This document shows positions 41,178-50,980 of a stretch of 64,000 nt of DNA, piece after piece. The position numbers were made by a program, and so were the translations under genes. Each line of letters opens with the position of its first letter. Position 1 is the stretch's first letter. The stretch comes from Phytophthora sp. 'mugwort'. Lineage: Eukaryota > Oomycota > Peronosporomycetes > Peronosporales > Peronosporaceae. The stretch lies in assembly GCA_033558025.1 (NCBI GenBank), contig JAUCEF010000014.1:3162001-3226000 (forward strand), read 5' to 3'. Below the pieces are notes generated by a model. It had not been told where the DNA came from and made no database searches. It was given only the letters and a program-made list of their open reading frames with translations.

Positions 41178-44114
41178 TTATGGCTTTCGTCGCTTGGTTT
41201 GCTGCTTTCTGGGGGGATTTTTTGATGTACTAGTCGCACTTTCCTTCTTCTTACGCTTGACATGTTTCTCCGGCTCCTCAACGTGCATTACGCTGGCGTC
41301 GAGACCAATTTCTTTACTGAGAACCTCGAGCCAAAGTAGCTGCTTGTCACTGAGTCGGTCTCGAGGCCCCTTTACTTCCACTAGCTTGAGCTCTGCAGCA
41401 TAGTTGTCACTCGTTAAAAGCTCGAGCACACGCCTCGGTGGTTGCTCATCGAGCTTGACTTCGGACAGTTTCTCGTCCGATTCCTCCTCGTCGAGAGATA
41501 TCGACTGCAAGTGGGTCTTCTCATTCATGTTCAGTTCCTCATCCATACCGCAAAACGCGTGAATATTCAGATATCCGTGACTGTCGATTGTCCACTGCGA
41601 AGACGGCGGTACCGGGTCACCTTCAAGTATAGACAGCTCGATTCTCAAGAGAAGAAGATCAGGCAGACCATTCTGAGCCTGGTGGAAGTCCTTTGATGTG
41701 GCCATATACCGCAGCAGCTTGGCCAGTTGTGGTCGTCCAAGAGCTACAATAGTCAGCAAATGAAATTGCAATGAGGTAACGTTACCGCTCGGCCAGCTCA
41801 CGAATCGCGTCACTTTGCCGTACTCGGCGTTCCATCTTGTCACAAATGTAGAGAGTATCTCCTCCAAAGTCCACTCGGTCTTCACTTGAGCGATCCGGTG
41901 CTCAATGAGAGCATGTCGAGCGTCGTAAAACACATCTGCATAGCCGAAATCCAGAGGTGCTGATTGGAATGGAGTCTGGAAGACGTCCGGGATAGTAGCG
42001 TACAGCACGTCCCACATCAAAATGCCAAACAGGTTTCTGAGCACGAAACCTTCCGAGTGGACGCCATACCAACCTCCGACGTTTGTGTCTTGTTGAGCTT
42101 CCTGATCCACGGGGTGATGATCCCGGTAGTACTGTAGCACGAGCTGTTCAACCGTGCACGGCTCATCGTCGTAACCTACGAACCGCGATTTTTCGCCCGT
42201 TTGACGGTTTAAAGGACGGCCGACGATGTAGTTTTGACGGTAGGCGTAAGTGCCTTGCGTGTTTGCCTTCTCTTCGACTTCATCCTCGTTCTTGTCCTCC
42301 ATACTTGGGGTAATCAGACTGGTTCCAGTACTCTGCAGCAATAACTCAGCAGCGGATAGAGACCCCACGCGTTTCTTCTCGCCACGGTCTTTTTGACGCT
42401 CCAACCGATTCAACCGCCTTTCAAGAGCAATGCGGTCTGCCGCCAGCACGTGTGGATCCTCCAGCGCGTTCACGCATGTATCTCGAGCTTGATCTGTGCA
42501 TTTCAAGTGCTCCAAGTTCAAGGCGAGACGATCCCACCAGTACCCGCGTTTTCGCTCAAGAAACGGCGCCGCTAGCAGCTCGTTGAGCAGCAAAGTGGCG
42601 ATCTGGTACTTGCGCATCTTCTCGTACAACCCCATGGCGATGTGTAAGATCCGAACGAGGTGATAGCCGGCATTGCACTTGGAATAATAAACGGGAATCC
42701 CCGACGTGCTGTACGCTGCCGCCTTCATCCACTTCAAATACGCCTGCAAACAGCCTCTGGTAGCCAGTACCAGGTCGTCCAGCGACTGCATAGTCTCAAT
42801 CTCGTCGTAAAACTGCTCCCAGCTGCGCATTTGCCAGTTTGCAGTCGCATTTCCAGTCGAGATAACTGTACCACACTCGTCATCCGTCTCCGTCGACTCT
42901 TCATCTTCATAAAGAATGACTAAAAGTCGCTGGAACGCGAGAAACACCGGCGGACCATCCGCCAGCATCCATTTAAGCTCCAAATCTGGTTCTTCGTACT
43001 CCTTCTCCAGTGGTGCGACTTGAATACACTGTTCAATGACGCTCATGATGCGGTGCAACTGATACGCGACCTCGTAGCTCACGTACGCTTCCGACGATGG
43101 GAAAACCCGGCGACCAGGGACCATTTGAATGGGAATTTCCGCGTTGCTTGAGCACGTGGGGAGATTGTACTCGGGATACGCCACTTTGTTGAAAAATACC
43201 ATCAGTCCCGGCCACTGCGTCGGCTCTTGTCGTAGTTTACGCGTTGCTAGCGCAATCAACTGGCCCACGTCTTCTAACGGCGGAGGCATCAATGCTGTCG
43301 CGTTAAACGGAGGCGTCGAGACAAAGTAAAAAAGCCGATGCATCCGTAGCATCAGATCCCGTGTCGCCGGCGTCATCCTCAGCGCCATCACGTCGGAATT
43401 CTTCCGGCCCGTCACCGGGTAACTTTCCAGCCAGATCTGCTGCATGAACTGCGTCACGGGGATCCGGGACCCGTCAATGCGTCTCTGGGTCTTAGCCACC
43501 TTCTTAATAGCCGCCATTAGATCCGCTTTCGCGATATGTTTCTTACTTCCCGTCATTTTCCTGTACAATGCCGCGAGTTCCGGCGCCGTAGCGCAACTTT
43601 CAATAGCATCGAGTGCCGTGTCAAGTCTAGTAAGCTCTCGCCTCTCTTCGCCACCTGGAGACAACTGCTTGTCTGCTATGGAAATGATGGTCTTGGACCT
43701 AGAAAGCGACGCTATTGGGAAGCTCTGCAGGAAACCCGCGTCGACCAGCACGCGGACGACGTCCTGCACCTGCTCATTGACCGGCAGTCGTTGCTCCTCT
43801 TGGTTCGGTGGGTTCTGTCCCTCTTGTGACTGAACAAAGTAACGGAAGAGCGACGTCGTCTTGTACCACGGACCTTGGCGCTGGAACAGACGCGCGTATA
43901 ATTGCTGCTCGAACGGCTTCAAGACCGTCAGGAAACGCGACGCGACGGCCAGTTCGTCCGCGCACAAGAGCTCGCGGAAATCCTCACGCTCGAACAAGAT
44001 CGTGGACAAGACAAGAGCGAAGTGACGCGCGTATGCGTCCTCCCATGGCGGCAGCTCTTCGTCCTCTGCGTCGTGCGATGGCTCGAGCGCGGACTTGACG
44101 TTGATCTTGGTCAT
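41178..44114 (-). CDS. FAN1: FAN1-like structure-specific nuclease (VRR-NUC)
   Basis: 978 aa, intronless, ATG at 44114. FAN1 is a 5' flap/interstrand-crosslink repair nuclease. Seen here: the early FAN1 helix (LVLSTILFEREDFRELL, YARLFQRQGPWYKT), a SAP-like segment (GSKKHIAKADLMAAIKK), a TPR-like middle, and the C-terminal VRR-NUC domain with SEGFVLRNLFGILMWDVLY (Glu 688), GLPDLLLL (Asp 819) and LKLVEVKGPRDRLSDKQLLW (Glu 913, Lys 915). All catalytic residues are present. The N-terminal UBZ zinc finger of the human protein is absent. The stop at 41178 follows a basic tail, but a second frame remains coding-like for another 118 bases (see findings). Confidence 0.93.
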   Translation of the reverse strand: MTKINVKSALEPSHDAEDEELPPWEDAYARHFALVLSTILFEREDFRELLCADELAVASRFLTVLKPFEQQLYARLFQRQGPWYKTTSLFRYFVQSQEGQNPPNQEEQRLPVNEQVQDVVRVLVDAGFLQSFPIASLSRSKTIISIADKQLSPGGEERRELTRLDTALDAIESCATAPELAALYRKMTGSKKHIAKADLMAAIKKVAKTQRRIDGSRIPVTQFMQQIWLESYPVTGRKNSDVMALRMTPATRDLMLRMHRLFYFVSTPPFNATALMPPPLEDVGQLIALATRKLRQEPTQWPGLMVFFNKVAYPEYNLPTCSSNAEIPIQMVPGRRVFPSSEAYVSYEVAYQLHRIMSVIEQCIQVAPLEKEYEEPDLELKWMLADGPPVFLAFQRLLVILYEDEESTETDDECGTVISTGNATANWQMRSWEQFYDEIETMQSLDDLVLATRGCLQAYLKWMKAAAYSTSGIPVYYSKCNAGYHLVRILHIAMGLYEKMRKYQIATLLLNELLAAPFLERKRGYWWDRLALNLEHLKCTDQARDTCVNALEDPHVLAADRIALERRLNRLERQKDRGEKKRVGSLSAAELLLQSTGTSLITPSMEDKNEDEVEEKANTQGTYAYRQNYIVGRPLNRQTGEKSRFVGYDDEPCTVEQLVLQYYRDHHPVDQEAQQDTNVGGWYGVHSEGFVLRNLFGILMWDVLYATIPDVFQTPFQSAPLDFGYADVFYDARHALIEHRIAQVKTEWTLEEILSTFVTRWNAEYGKVTRFVSWPSGNVTSLQFHLLTIVALGRPQLAKLLRYMATSKDFHQAQNGLPDLLLLRIELSILEGDPVPPSSQWTIDSHGYLNIHAFCGMDEELNMNEKTHLQSISLDEEESDEKLSEVKLDEQPPRRVLELLTSDNYAAELKLVEVKGPRDRLSDKQLLWLEVLSKEIGLDASVMHVEEPEKHVKRKKKESATSTSKNPPRKQQTKRRKP

Positions 44115-44314
44115 GAGCTACGGAAATGTTGGTTACTCTTTTAAAACAATTTGAATTAGTAGCATATTAATTTTTATTTTGCTATTTCTAAAGTAATACT
44201 TTCGAATCACGGCTTATATTATGTCCAGCAAAAAGTACTACGCACGTCCCTTCCAAAGGACTGGCTCACTCGCGATCAAGAATCGGAGGAACCCCCTTGG
44301 AATCGCTTAACCTC

Positions 44315-46354
44315 ATGGCGGCCAATTTGCCCAAGCGCGACGCCTTGTCCGATGCCGCCTTCGTGTCGTCCGCGCTGCCGCCCGGTGCGTTAAGTATAGA
44401 CGCCGTCCCCGTCCCCATCTCCGCCCCCGTCGCGTCGAAACCACAGGCCAAGCCGCGCCGTCAAAGCAGCGGCAACGGCAACTTAACCAACTACCAGCGC
44501 AAACTCATCTGCGAGTTCTACCGGAAAAGCGGCGGGATCATGTCGCAGAAGGACCTGGCGCAATGGACCAAGCACGAGTTTAACCTCAAGAAGACGCCAG
44601 CGCAGTCCACGATCTCGGGCATTCTACGTCGCCAGCATGAGTTCATCAACATGAGTTCACTGGAGCTGGGCATCAAGAAGCGACGTGTCGTACAGCACCC
44701 GCAACTTGACAGTGCGCTGGCCAATTGGGTCATCCAGATGGCCGGACGTGGCCAGACTGTACAGGGCGATCTGACCAAGGAGAAGGCCAAGGAGTTCGCT
44801 CGGATGCTCGGAATCCCAGAGAATGAACAGCCAGAATTCTCGAATGGCTGGCTGCACTCGTTCCAGCTGCGTCATAACTTCAGCTTTCGGAAGTTTAATG
44901 CCGATCATCACCACAATCACGCGGCTGGGACAGGTTCTGTGGGGCTGGACGATGTCACGGCTGGACGACGGAATTGTAGCACGACGCAGAACCTTAAAGT
45001 GCTGTACTGGACCAACATGGAAGCGCTTCTGGACGTGACCGACAAGTACGAACCTCAGGACGTGTTTGCAGTTGAAGAGACGCCAGTGCTGTACACGATG
45101 CCACCCGTACAGAACGCACTGGAAGACGGCCGTATGCGCTGTAAAAAGAGGTTTGTGGTGTCATTGGCGGCGAACGCTGACGGCTCTGAGAAGCTCCAAC
45201 CGCTGTTTGTGTCGCATCATGAACATCCCAAGTGTTTCCGTAAGAAGACGGCCGAGCAGCACGGACTGCACTACTTCTGGAACAACAAGGCGTGGATGAC
45301 GGGCGTCATCTTCTCGCGCTGGCTGCAGCGACTCGACTTTGCTATGGCCAACCAGAAACGTCGCATCTTGTTGTTCATTAACGAGATGCCGTCGCACGTC
45401 GTCTCGCACTTGGATCTCTCGAACGTCGTCGTGTTCATTCTCACTCCTGCAGTCATGCAGATGCTGAATCCCATCACGTCTCGTGTCGTGACGACATTCA
45501 AGAAACGTTTCCGTCGCTACCATTTGCGTCACGCTATCGACAAGTCTGAAGCGACCAAGAGCACGATGTTTGATGTGGACGTACTTCAAGCGATGAAATG
45601 GGCGGCTGTGAGCTGGGACGAGATCACGACCGAGACGATCAAACGGGCGTGGATCCCTACGCAACTTGTACGGAACCGGGTGGCAATGGACGAGCATGAT
45701 TTGTTACAGGAAGAGGAGGAAGTGCTCTTGGACACGGAGCTGGAGCATCTCATGCTGTTTCTACGTCTTCCGAACGCTGTGCCTATGATGGAGTATCTCA
45801 ATGATGAGACCATGTCGGATTATCCAGTGCATGAAGACAAGTTTGACGTCGTGTCGAACGTCTGCGAGGTGCCCGAGGACGAGGTGGACGATACCATTGA
45901 AGAAAGTCCGGGCCGTACTTTGTCGCTGCAGGAGAAGCTCAAGGCGTTCCGAGATGTGCTTCACGTGCTGAAAGACCGAAGCGATGCGGACGACACGGCT
46001 TTGAATGCCATTCGTCGCGTGCAGGATGCGATCCGGATGGAAGGTCAGAAGGAAGCGATGGGTGCGCTGGGTTCTACCGGGGATACGAAGGATCTTTTCG
46101 ACCTGGAGACGGCTGTGAATGGCGACGGCAGTACCAGTTCTGCTTCTGCCCATGCGATGACGTCGCTTGAAGTCGACAGCCAGCAGCATATGGATGCCTC
46201 GTCACTCCTGGACACATCAGAGAGCTCGGCATTGTCTGCTGCCTCTGCTTCTCTAGCGGAAGGTGCAGGAGACCACACGAGTTCGATGCTGGGCGGAGCT
46301 ACAGATGGCGAAGACCGTCAACACGTCAACGATAGCTTCCATGCTGTCATCTAG
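44315..46354 (+). CDS. Domesticated pogo/Tigger-type transposase
   Basis: 679 aa, intronless, ATG at 44315 (MAANLPKRDALSDA). The N-terminus has the HTH_psq/CENP-B pair (NYQRKLICEFYRKSGGIMSQ; then SALANWVIQMAGRGQTVQGD, FSNGWLHSFQLRHNFSFRKF), as in pogo, Jerky and CENP-B. The DDE_1 domain follows but is altered at each acidic position: VEETPVLY (Glu 254 where Asp is expected), FINEMPSH (Asn 356 in place of Asp) and LNPITSRVV (Thr 388 in place of Asp). The long frame is otherwise intact, with an acidic/Ser C-terminal extension absent from transposons. No terminal inverted repeats were seen. I infer a host DNA-binding protein, which is common for this family. Confidence 0.8.
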   Translation: MAANLPKRDALSDAAFVSSALPPGALSIDAVPVPISAPVASKPQAKPRRQSSGNGNLTNYQRKLICEFYRKSGGIMSQKDLAQWTKHEFNLKKTPAQSTISGILRRQHEFINMSSLELGIKKRRVVQHPQLDSALANWVIQMAGRGQTVQGDLTKEKAKEFARMLGIPENEQPEFSNGWLHSFQLRHNFSFRKFNADHHHNHAAGTGSVGLDDVTAGRRNCSTTQNLKVLYWTNMEALLDVTDKYEPQDVFAVEETPVLYTMPPVQNALEDGRMRCKKRFVVSLAANADGSEKLQPLFVSHHEHPKCFRKKTAEQHGLHYFWNNKAWMTGVIFSRWLQRLDFAMANQKRRILLFINEMPSHVVSHLDLSNVVVFILTPAVMQMLNPITSRVVTTFKKRFRRYHLRHAIDKSEATKSTMFDVDVLQAMKWAAVSWDEITTETIKRAWIPTQLVRNRVAMDEHDLLQEEEEVLLDTELEHLMLFLRLPNAVPMMEYLNDETMSDYPVHEDKFDVVSNVCEVPEDEVDDTIEESPGRTLSLQEKLKAFRDVLHVLKDRSDADDTALNAIRRVQDAIRMEGQKEAMGALGSTGDTKDLFDLETAVNGDGSTSSASAHAMTSLEVDSQQHMDASSLLDTSESSALSAASASLAEGAGDHTSSMLGGATDGEDRQHVNDSFHAVI

Positions 46355-46514
46355 CTGGTCTTTGACGTGAAGTTGATGACAAACGGTTTGTATTCGTATG
46401 GTACGAAGGGAAGACCGAGTTGATGAACAACACACTTACTGCTAACTTGAATTTCATGTCCAGTTTTGAAACTTTTGTCTTTTACTTGTAGTCTAGAACA
46501 ATATTCTCAGGACG

Positions 46515-49500
46515 CTACTTCTGTAGTACCAGCATTCGATAACGCTGCTTCTTCTTCTTGGTCAGATCCATTGCCAGTCCAGAGCCGATCGTCTGCAAGA
46601 TCGAGCTGTGTCTCTTCATCTCGCGCGCTGTCTGTTCCCAGCGACGGAATGCCGGTCGAAGCTGTCGCGTCCGTACCGTGTTAATGAACGTCAAGAAGAC
46701 GGCACGACGTCTGTCGTACAGCGTCACCTCGCACCATTTCTCGACCGCTCTGGACAAAGTGCGTAGCAGGAAGTTGCGCATCAATCGCTTGGAAGCAGTT
46801 TGAACACGACGTTGCTCCTCTGTGAGTAAGTATCGCAAAGCATAGTCAGCGGCGGCGGCAACGTCGTTGCTTTTCCAGTCCGTAATGACTTGTGTCAAGG
46901 TCTCGACGAGGTGTGTACTGGCGTCCAGCTCGTTGCGAGTCTCTTCGCTGATGTGGATGGCATGCAAATGCTCCAATTGAGCTTGAGCTGCAACGAGAGA
47001 CAGTTCCAGGTCGTGGAGTCGAGTCAAGCAGTGTACGCGGCATTGACACACTGTATCGACCAGTCCGAGCGACGTTATCTCCGCTTCGAGCTGTGGTCGA
47101 GTGGAGTCTTGATCCAGTCCATAAGCAACGTTACCGAGCGTGATCAAGGCCCAGTACAGGACACGAGATTGTTCACAGTGAGCTAGCAAGACCTTCTGAA
47201 GCAGAGCGAAGCCGTTGAACTTGACGACTCCCCACTTTCCACTCGCTGGTAAGGAAGACAGACAAAGTTAGTGGGAAGCTTCGAACGTGGAAATATCGTG
47301 AATCTCACCGTTCTCGAAGGAAAACATGGCGAGAATGTAGCAGCATTCGCCTACTACAGCATACGACTCGCTCTCCAAGAAGGACAATAACAGACCAAGA
47401 CCCGTGCAAGACTCCAGTACCTGTTTAGCTGGTCCGTTATCGTTTAAAACAGCTCCAAGAAGCTCCAAACACAGTAAAGATATGTGAACTTCTTGTGTAG
47501 AGCGAAGCAGGTCACAAATCACTTGAAAACGCGAGGCTTCAGTCAGGAATCGCTGTGTATTTTTCTGCAGACGTATGAGTTTGAGCAGAAGTCGAAGAAT
47601 GAGAGCGATCGTGACTTTCTCGTTGGGAAACGACGTCATCAAGTCCAGAAATGTCTCCAGTCCATGGTTTTCGACCAGTTCTTGCTCGAGTTTTATCTGG
47701 TTCAGCACGCCAGGACGGCCGCGATCGCCGCGTATTTCGTCAGTTTGGAGTTCCCATACGACACGATCAGCTTCCTCAAGCTGTTCGAGCTGTGCGTAGA
47801 TCCACCGGACACTGTGAAACTGCGTCTGTGGATCTGCTCGCTGCTGTCGCATGCGTTTGAGTGCTTCGTTGACACTCTTACAGTGACGAAGTCGCCACGC
47901 CAGCGACACTTGCGGAAGGGTGAGGAACCGCACGGCCACACTCCATCGACTGTTCTTCATCCGGTTGACAGCTCGACAGCGTACGGAATACATCGTATCA
48001 TGCTGAAGATTATCGACGTGCTGAGCCGTCTTGGGGCCATTGTAAACACACTGAAATGGGTCATGATGCAGTGGATCGAGCGTGCCGTGGCGACAAAGTT
48101 CAAGCTCGTAGTGGACAGGCAGGCCGTGCGTGGACTGCCAGTCTCGCGGAAGCTGCCAATACACTTGTATACTAGTGGAAGCCACACACGACGTGAGGAT
48201 GAACGGCTCTGGAGGTGCTACACAATGACGAATGTTAGATGAACAGAGCGGATCAACTCACACCAAGACGAGAGGAACGTACTTACGAAAGCGATTGCCG
48301 CGTTCAAAATGGGTTTAATGTACCAGCACGACGACGGTGGGTCTCTGGTAAACGGTTGAAGACCAAGGAGCTTGCCACCACGCGTGAAGACTGCAGAACC
48401 AGCTGATCCCGTCTCCATGACTCGGTCGTATTGTATATGTTGTGGATTAATGGAGTTCGGCACGAATTTGGCCACATGCCGTTGGTGCAGCACCTGCAGT
48501 TTACCGTGCGGATGACCCACAACTTCGACAGGATCACCCAACCGAAGACTCTCGACTTCACCACAGCCCAACTTCCGGTCGTTCATCTCGAAGCGAAGCG
48601 GCTGAACGTTGGTACCGGCAGCTAGTGAAAATTGCTGTTCATTTAGAGCACAAAACGCAAAGTCAAAGCGAAGTTTGTGTGAGGTTTTCGGTGACTGTAG
48701 CTGTGGCGCTCCGTTAAGAGGCTGCAGTCGTGTAACACAAGCGTCAGGCATTTTGATACCAGCAAAGAAAAGGTCAGCAGCGAGGACGATAGGAAAAGCG
48801 ACGCGCTCGTCAGCATAGTTACAGATCGCTCGTGCTGATCGAGCCGTGGTCTCATCTGCGAGCGTCTTCCCGTCCGCAAGGACGCACAAAATGCCACAGA
48901 ACCGGCCGATCACGCCAGAGCCGTACGGGTTCCCGTCCGATGAAATCTTGCAGACAGCTTTGCGGAAGTAGAAGGGCTCGATCTCGAGGTCATCGTTGGT
49001 GTTGCTGGTACGGGCCCGCGTGAGACTGGAGCCGGCCGTACCGGGCCGGCGACGGAAAAACGGCGGTTTGTGCTTGGACCGGGCACCTGTGCGGGTGTTG
49101 AGGTAGTAGAAGACGCGGTTATCCGGGTCGAAGAGCTTCATGTAGTTCTCACGTACAAGCTGTCGGATGGTCTTGTTAGCTAGAAAGGCTCGCGCAAGCC
49201 GCTGGATACGTTGCGCGGCCTCCTTTGGCGCCAACTCGACGCGACCGCGTGCGATCTCACGGTCGCCAGGCACGAACCGAGCCAGTAGCAGCGGTTTAGT
49301 CCACGTGCTCACGCCCGTCAGCGTGTTGACGTAGAAGTGCTGCTTGCGAATGGGATCGTAGTGCTTCTCGTATACACTCTGAAGCAAACGCGCCATACGT
49401 TGACGACTCAGGAAGGCACGGCATTGATTCTGTAGCACGCGGGCGGCGCAGTCTTCTTCGTGTGCTCGCCACTCATCCACGAGCGACGCCTTCGAGTCGG

Positions 49501-49573
49501 ATGAGCCGCCGGCTGTCTTGCGCCGCGCATTGCCACCACCTCGACCACCTCCACGTCTTCCAGCACCCCGCAT
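46515..49573 (-). CDS. IQ-WW-trypsin-like-FN3-ARM fusion protein, 3 exons
   Basis: Exons (minus): 48283-49573, 47309-48217 and 46515-47245; 976 aa, phases consistent (intron donors GTACGT and GTGAGA). Order: Gly/Arg-rich start; IQ motif (AARVLQNQCRAFLSRQRMAR); WW-like repeat (YDPIRKQHFYVNTLTGVSTW); second IQ (AQRIQRLARAFLANKTIRQL) and second WW-like repeat; a trypsin-like fold (about 205-420) with Asp 304 (RFDFAF) and Ser 393 (METGSAGSAVF); an FN3 domain (PPEPFILTSC, VYWQLP, VRCRAVNRMKNSRWS); ARM/HEAT-like helices; and a basic C-terminal helix with IQ/SFI1-like composition. The His of the triad is missing where NHHV-type sequence is expected (GILCVLADGKTLADETTARS). It is tandem to the TSTD2-like gene. 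The start could lie in an undetected upstream exon. Confidence 0.78.
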
Positions 49574-49692
49574 CAAGTCAGCCGGTATCTGCAACGTTTC
49601 GCGACGGTCTGGTCAAAAATGGATCACCATTAAGCAGGACAAAGATACATGTATAGACCGGCACGGCGTGTGTATTTGTCGTGTTACCTCAG

Positions 49693-50787
49693 TCAGAAAG
49701 TAGTTAAGACGGTAGACGTCGACATGAGGCGTTCTATCCGGCGTTCAACGGTGTCCAGTTGCTTGCGTAGTGACCGACGTCGGCCCTTCTTGTCGCGGCC
49801 GTGCTCACGACACAGCGAGTCTTGGAGCGCCTGTTTCCGCATCTGCAGCTCGTCCAGCGACCCAGAGACCAACGACACGTGCTCGTCACAGAAGACGTCG
49901 TCGTCGGTCTCGTCGCGAGCTTTGGCATCAGCACGGCACGATTCACAGAGCAGCACGTGCATACGGCAGTAGGCACAGCGGGTGCCCGACAACGTGTCGT
50001 GCGGCACGTGGCACCGCTCGCATTGCCCCGTGACCGTCTTGTCCTCGGACGTCATGGTCACACGTTTGTCAAAGACAAAGTTCTTGCCCTGGAAGAGACC
50101 TCCACCGTCCGGGAAGCGTTCAAGATAACGGTGGATCCCTCCACTCAACTGATAGACATTTGCTAGCCCCAAGTGCTTGAGATAAGCTGAAGCTTTCTCG
50201 CAGCGGATGCCGCCCGTGCAGTACATGAAAACCTTGTCCTTTTGCTGCAGCATCGGCAGCTCGTGTCGCACCCAGTGTGGGAACTGTCCGAAGCGGCGAG
50301 TCTTTGGGTTTAACGCGCCTGTGAAGTGACCGACGTTGAACTCGTACGCGTTGCGGACGTCGATGAGCGCAATGGACTCGGGATCGGCATTTAATTGCTC
50401 GAAACGGAACTGCTCGGGGCTCAAGTGCTGGCCTCGTAGACTCAAGTCGTAGACGTCGTCCGGGAGCTCGAGAGCCACGATCTCGGCTACTACACGCACT
50501 TGCAGCTCTGGGAACGGCACTACGTCCGTCTGACTGGTCTTCCAGTCTACGTCGGCGAACTGCGGCCGCTGTGTCATGGCGTGTATGTAGCTCTGCACAC
50601 TGGCGCTGGAGCCTGCGAGCGTTCCGTTGATGCCTTCGAGTGCGAGGCGTACGCGACCCGTGAGTCCCAACGACGCGCACAGTTGTTCATGGACGATAGC
50701 GTAGGCTTTCAGCTCCTTCGGCGTCTCGCAAAGACGCACGTATTTGTAGTAGAGCACCACGACGTACGCGCCGTTTTCCGGCCCCAT
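49693..50787 (-). CDS. TSTD2/TrhO-like rhodanese-domain protein
   Basis: 364 aa from the ATG at 50787 (MGPENGAYVVVLYYKYVRLC). An N-terminal acylphosphatase-like region (GRVRLALEGINGTLAGSSAS) is followed by the rhodanese domain with DVRNAYEFNVGHFTGALNP and active-site loop YCTGGIRCEKASAYL (Cys near 190), then a Cys-rich region (CERCHVPHDTLSGTRCAYC, CESC), the layout of TSTD2 and of bacterial TrhO (UPF0176). TrhO hydroxylates U34 of tRNA; a related role here is inference. A coiled, basic C-terminus (GRDKKGRRRSLRKQLDTVER) follows. The frame is open to a GTG at 50835, so an upstream exon is possible. Confidence 0.88.
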   Translation of the reverse strand: MGPENGAYVVVLYYKYVRLCETPKELKAYAIVHEQLCASLGLTGRVRLALEGINGTLAGSSASVQSYIHAMTQRPQFADVDWKTSQTDVVPFPELQVRVVAEIVALELPDDVYDLSLRGQHLSPEQFRFEQLNADPESIALIDVRNAYEFNVGHFTGALNPKTRRFGQFPHWVRHELPMLQQKDKVFMYCTGGIRCEKASAYLKHLGLANVYQLSGGIHRYLERFPDGGGLFQGKNFVFDKRVTMTSEDKTVTGQCERCHVPHDTLSGTRCAYCRMHVLLCESCRADAKARDETDDDVFCDEHVSLVSGSLDELQMRKQALQDSLCREHGRDKKGRRRSLRKQLDTVERRIERLMSTSTVLTTF

Positions 50788-50980
50788 ATTACTATCTATT
50801 TCCGGAATGTGAACCACAGGCTCTCGTTGGGGCACAGAGACGGGTTTCAGAGGGAATCAGATCATGGACTCAGAGTGTGTACCGTATTCCCCCTGCTACA
50901 AGCGTCACTTCATTTTATCCAATCATATTTCTCCATTAGAATTTTTGTTTTCCGCTTTGTCACAAGCGTTACTGCTGCAA

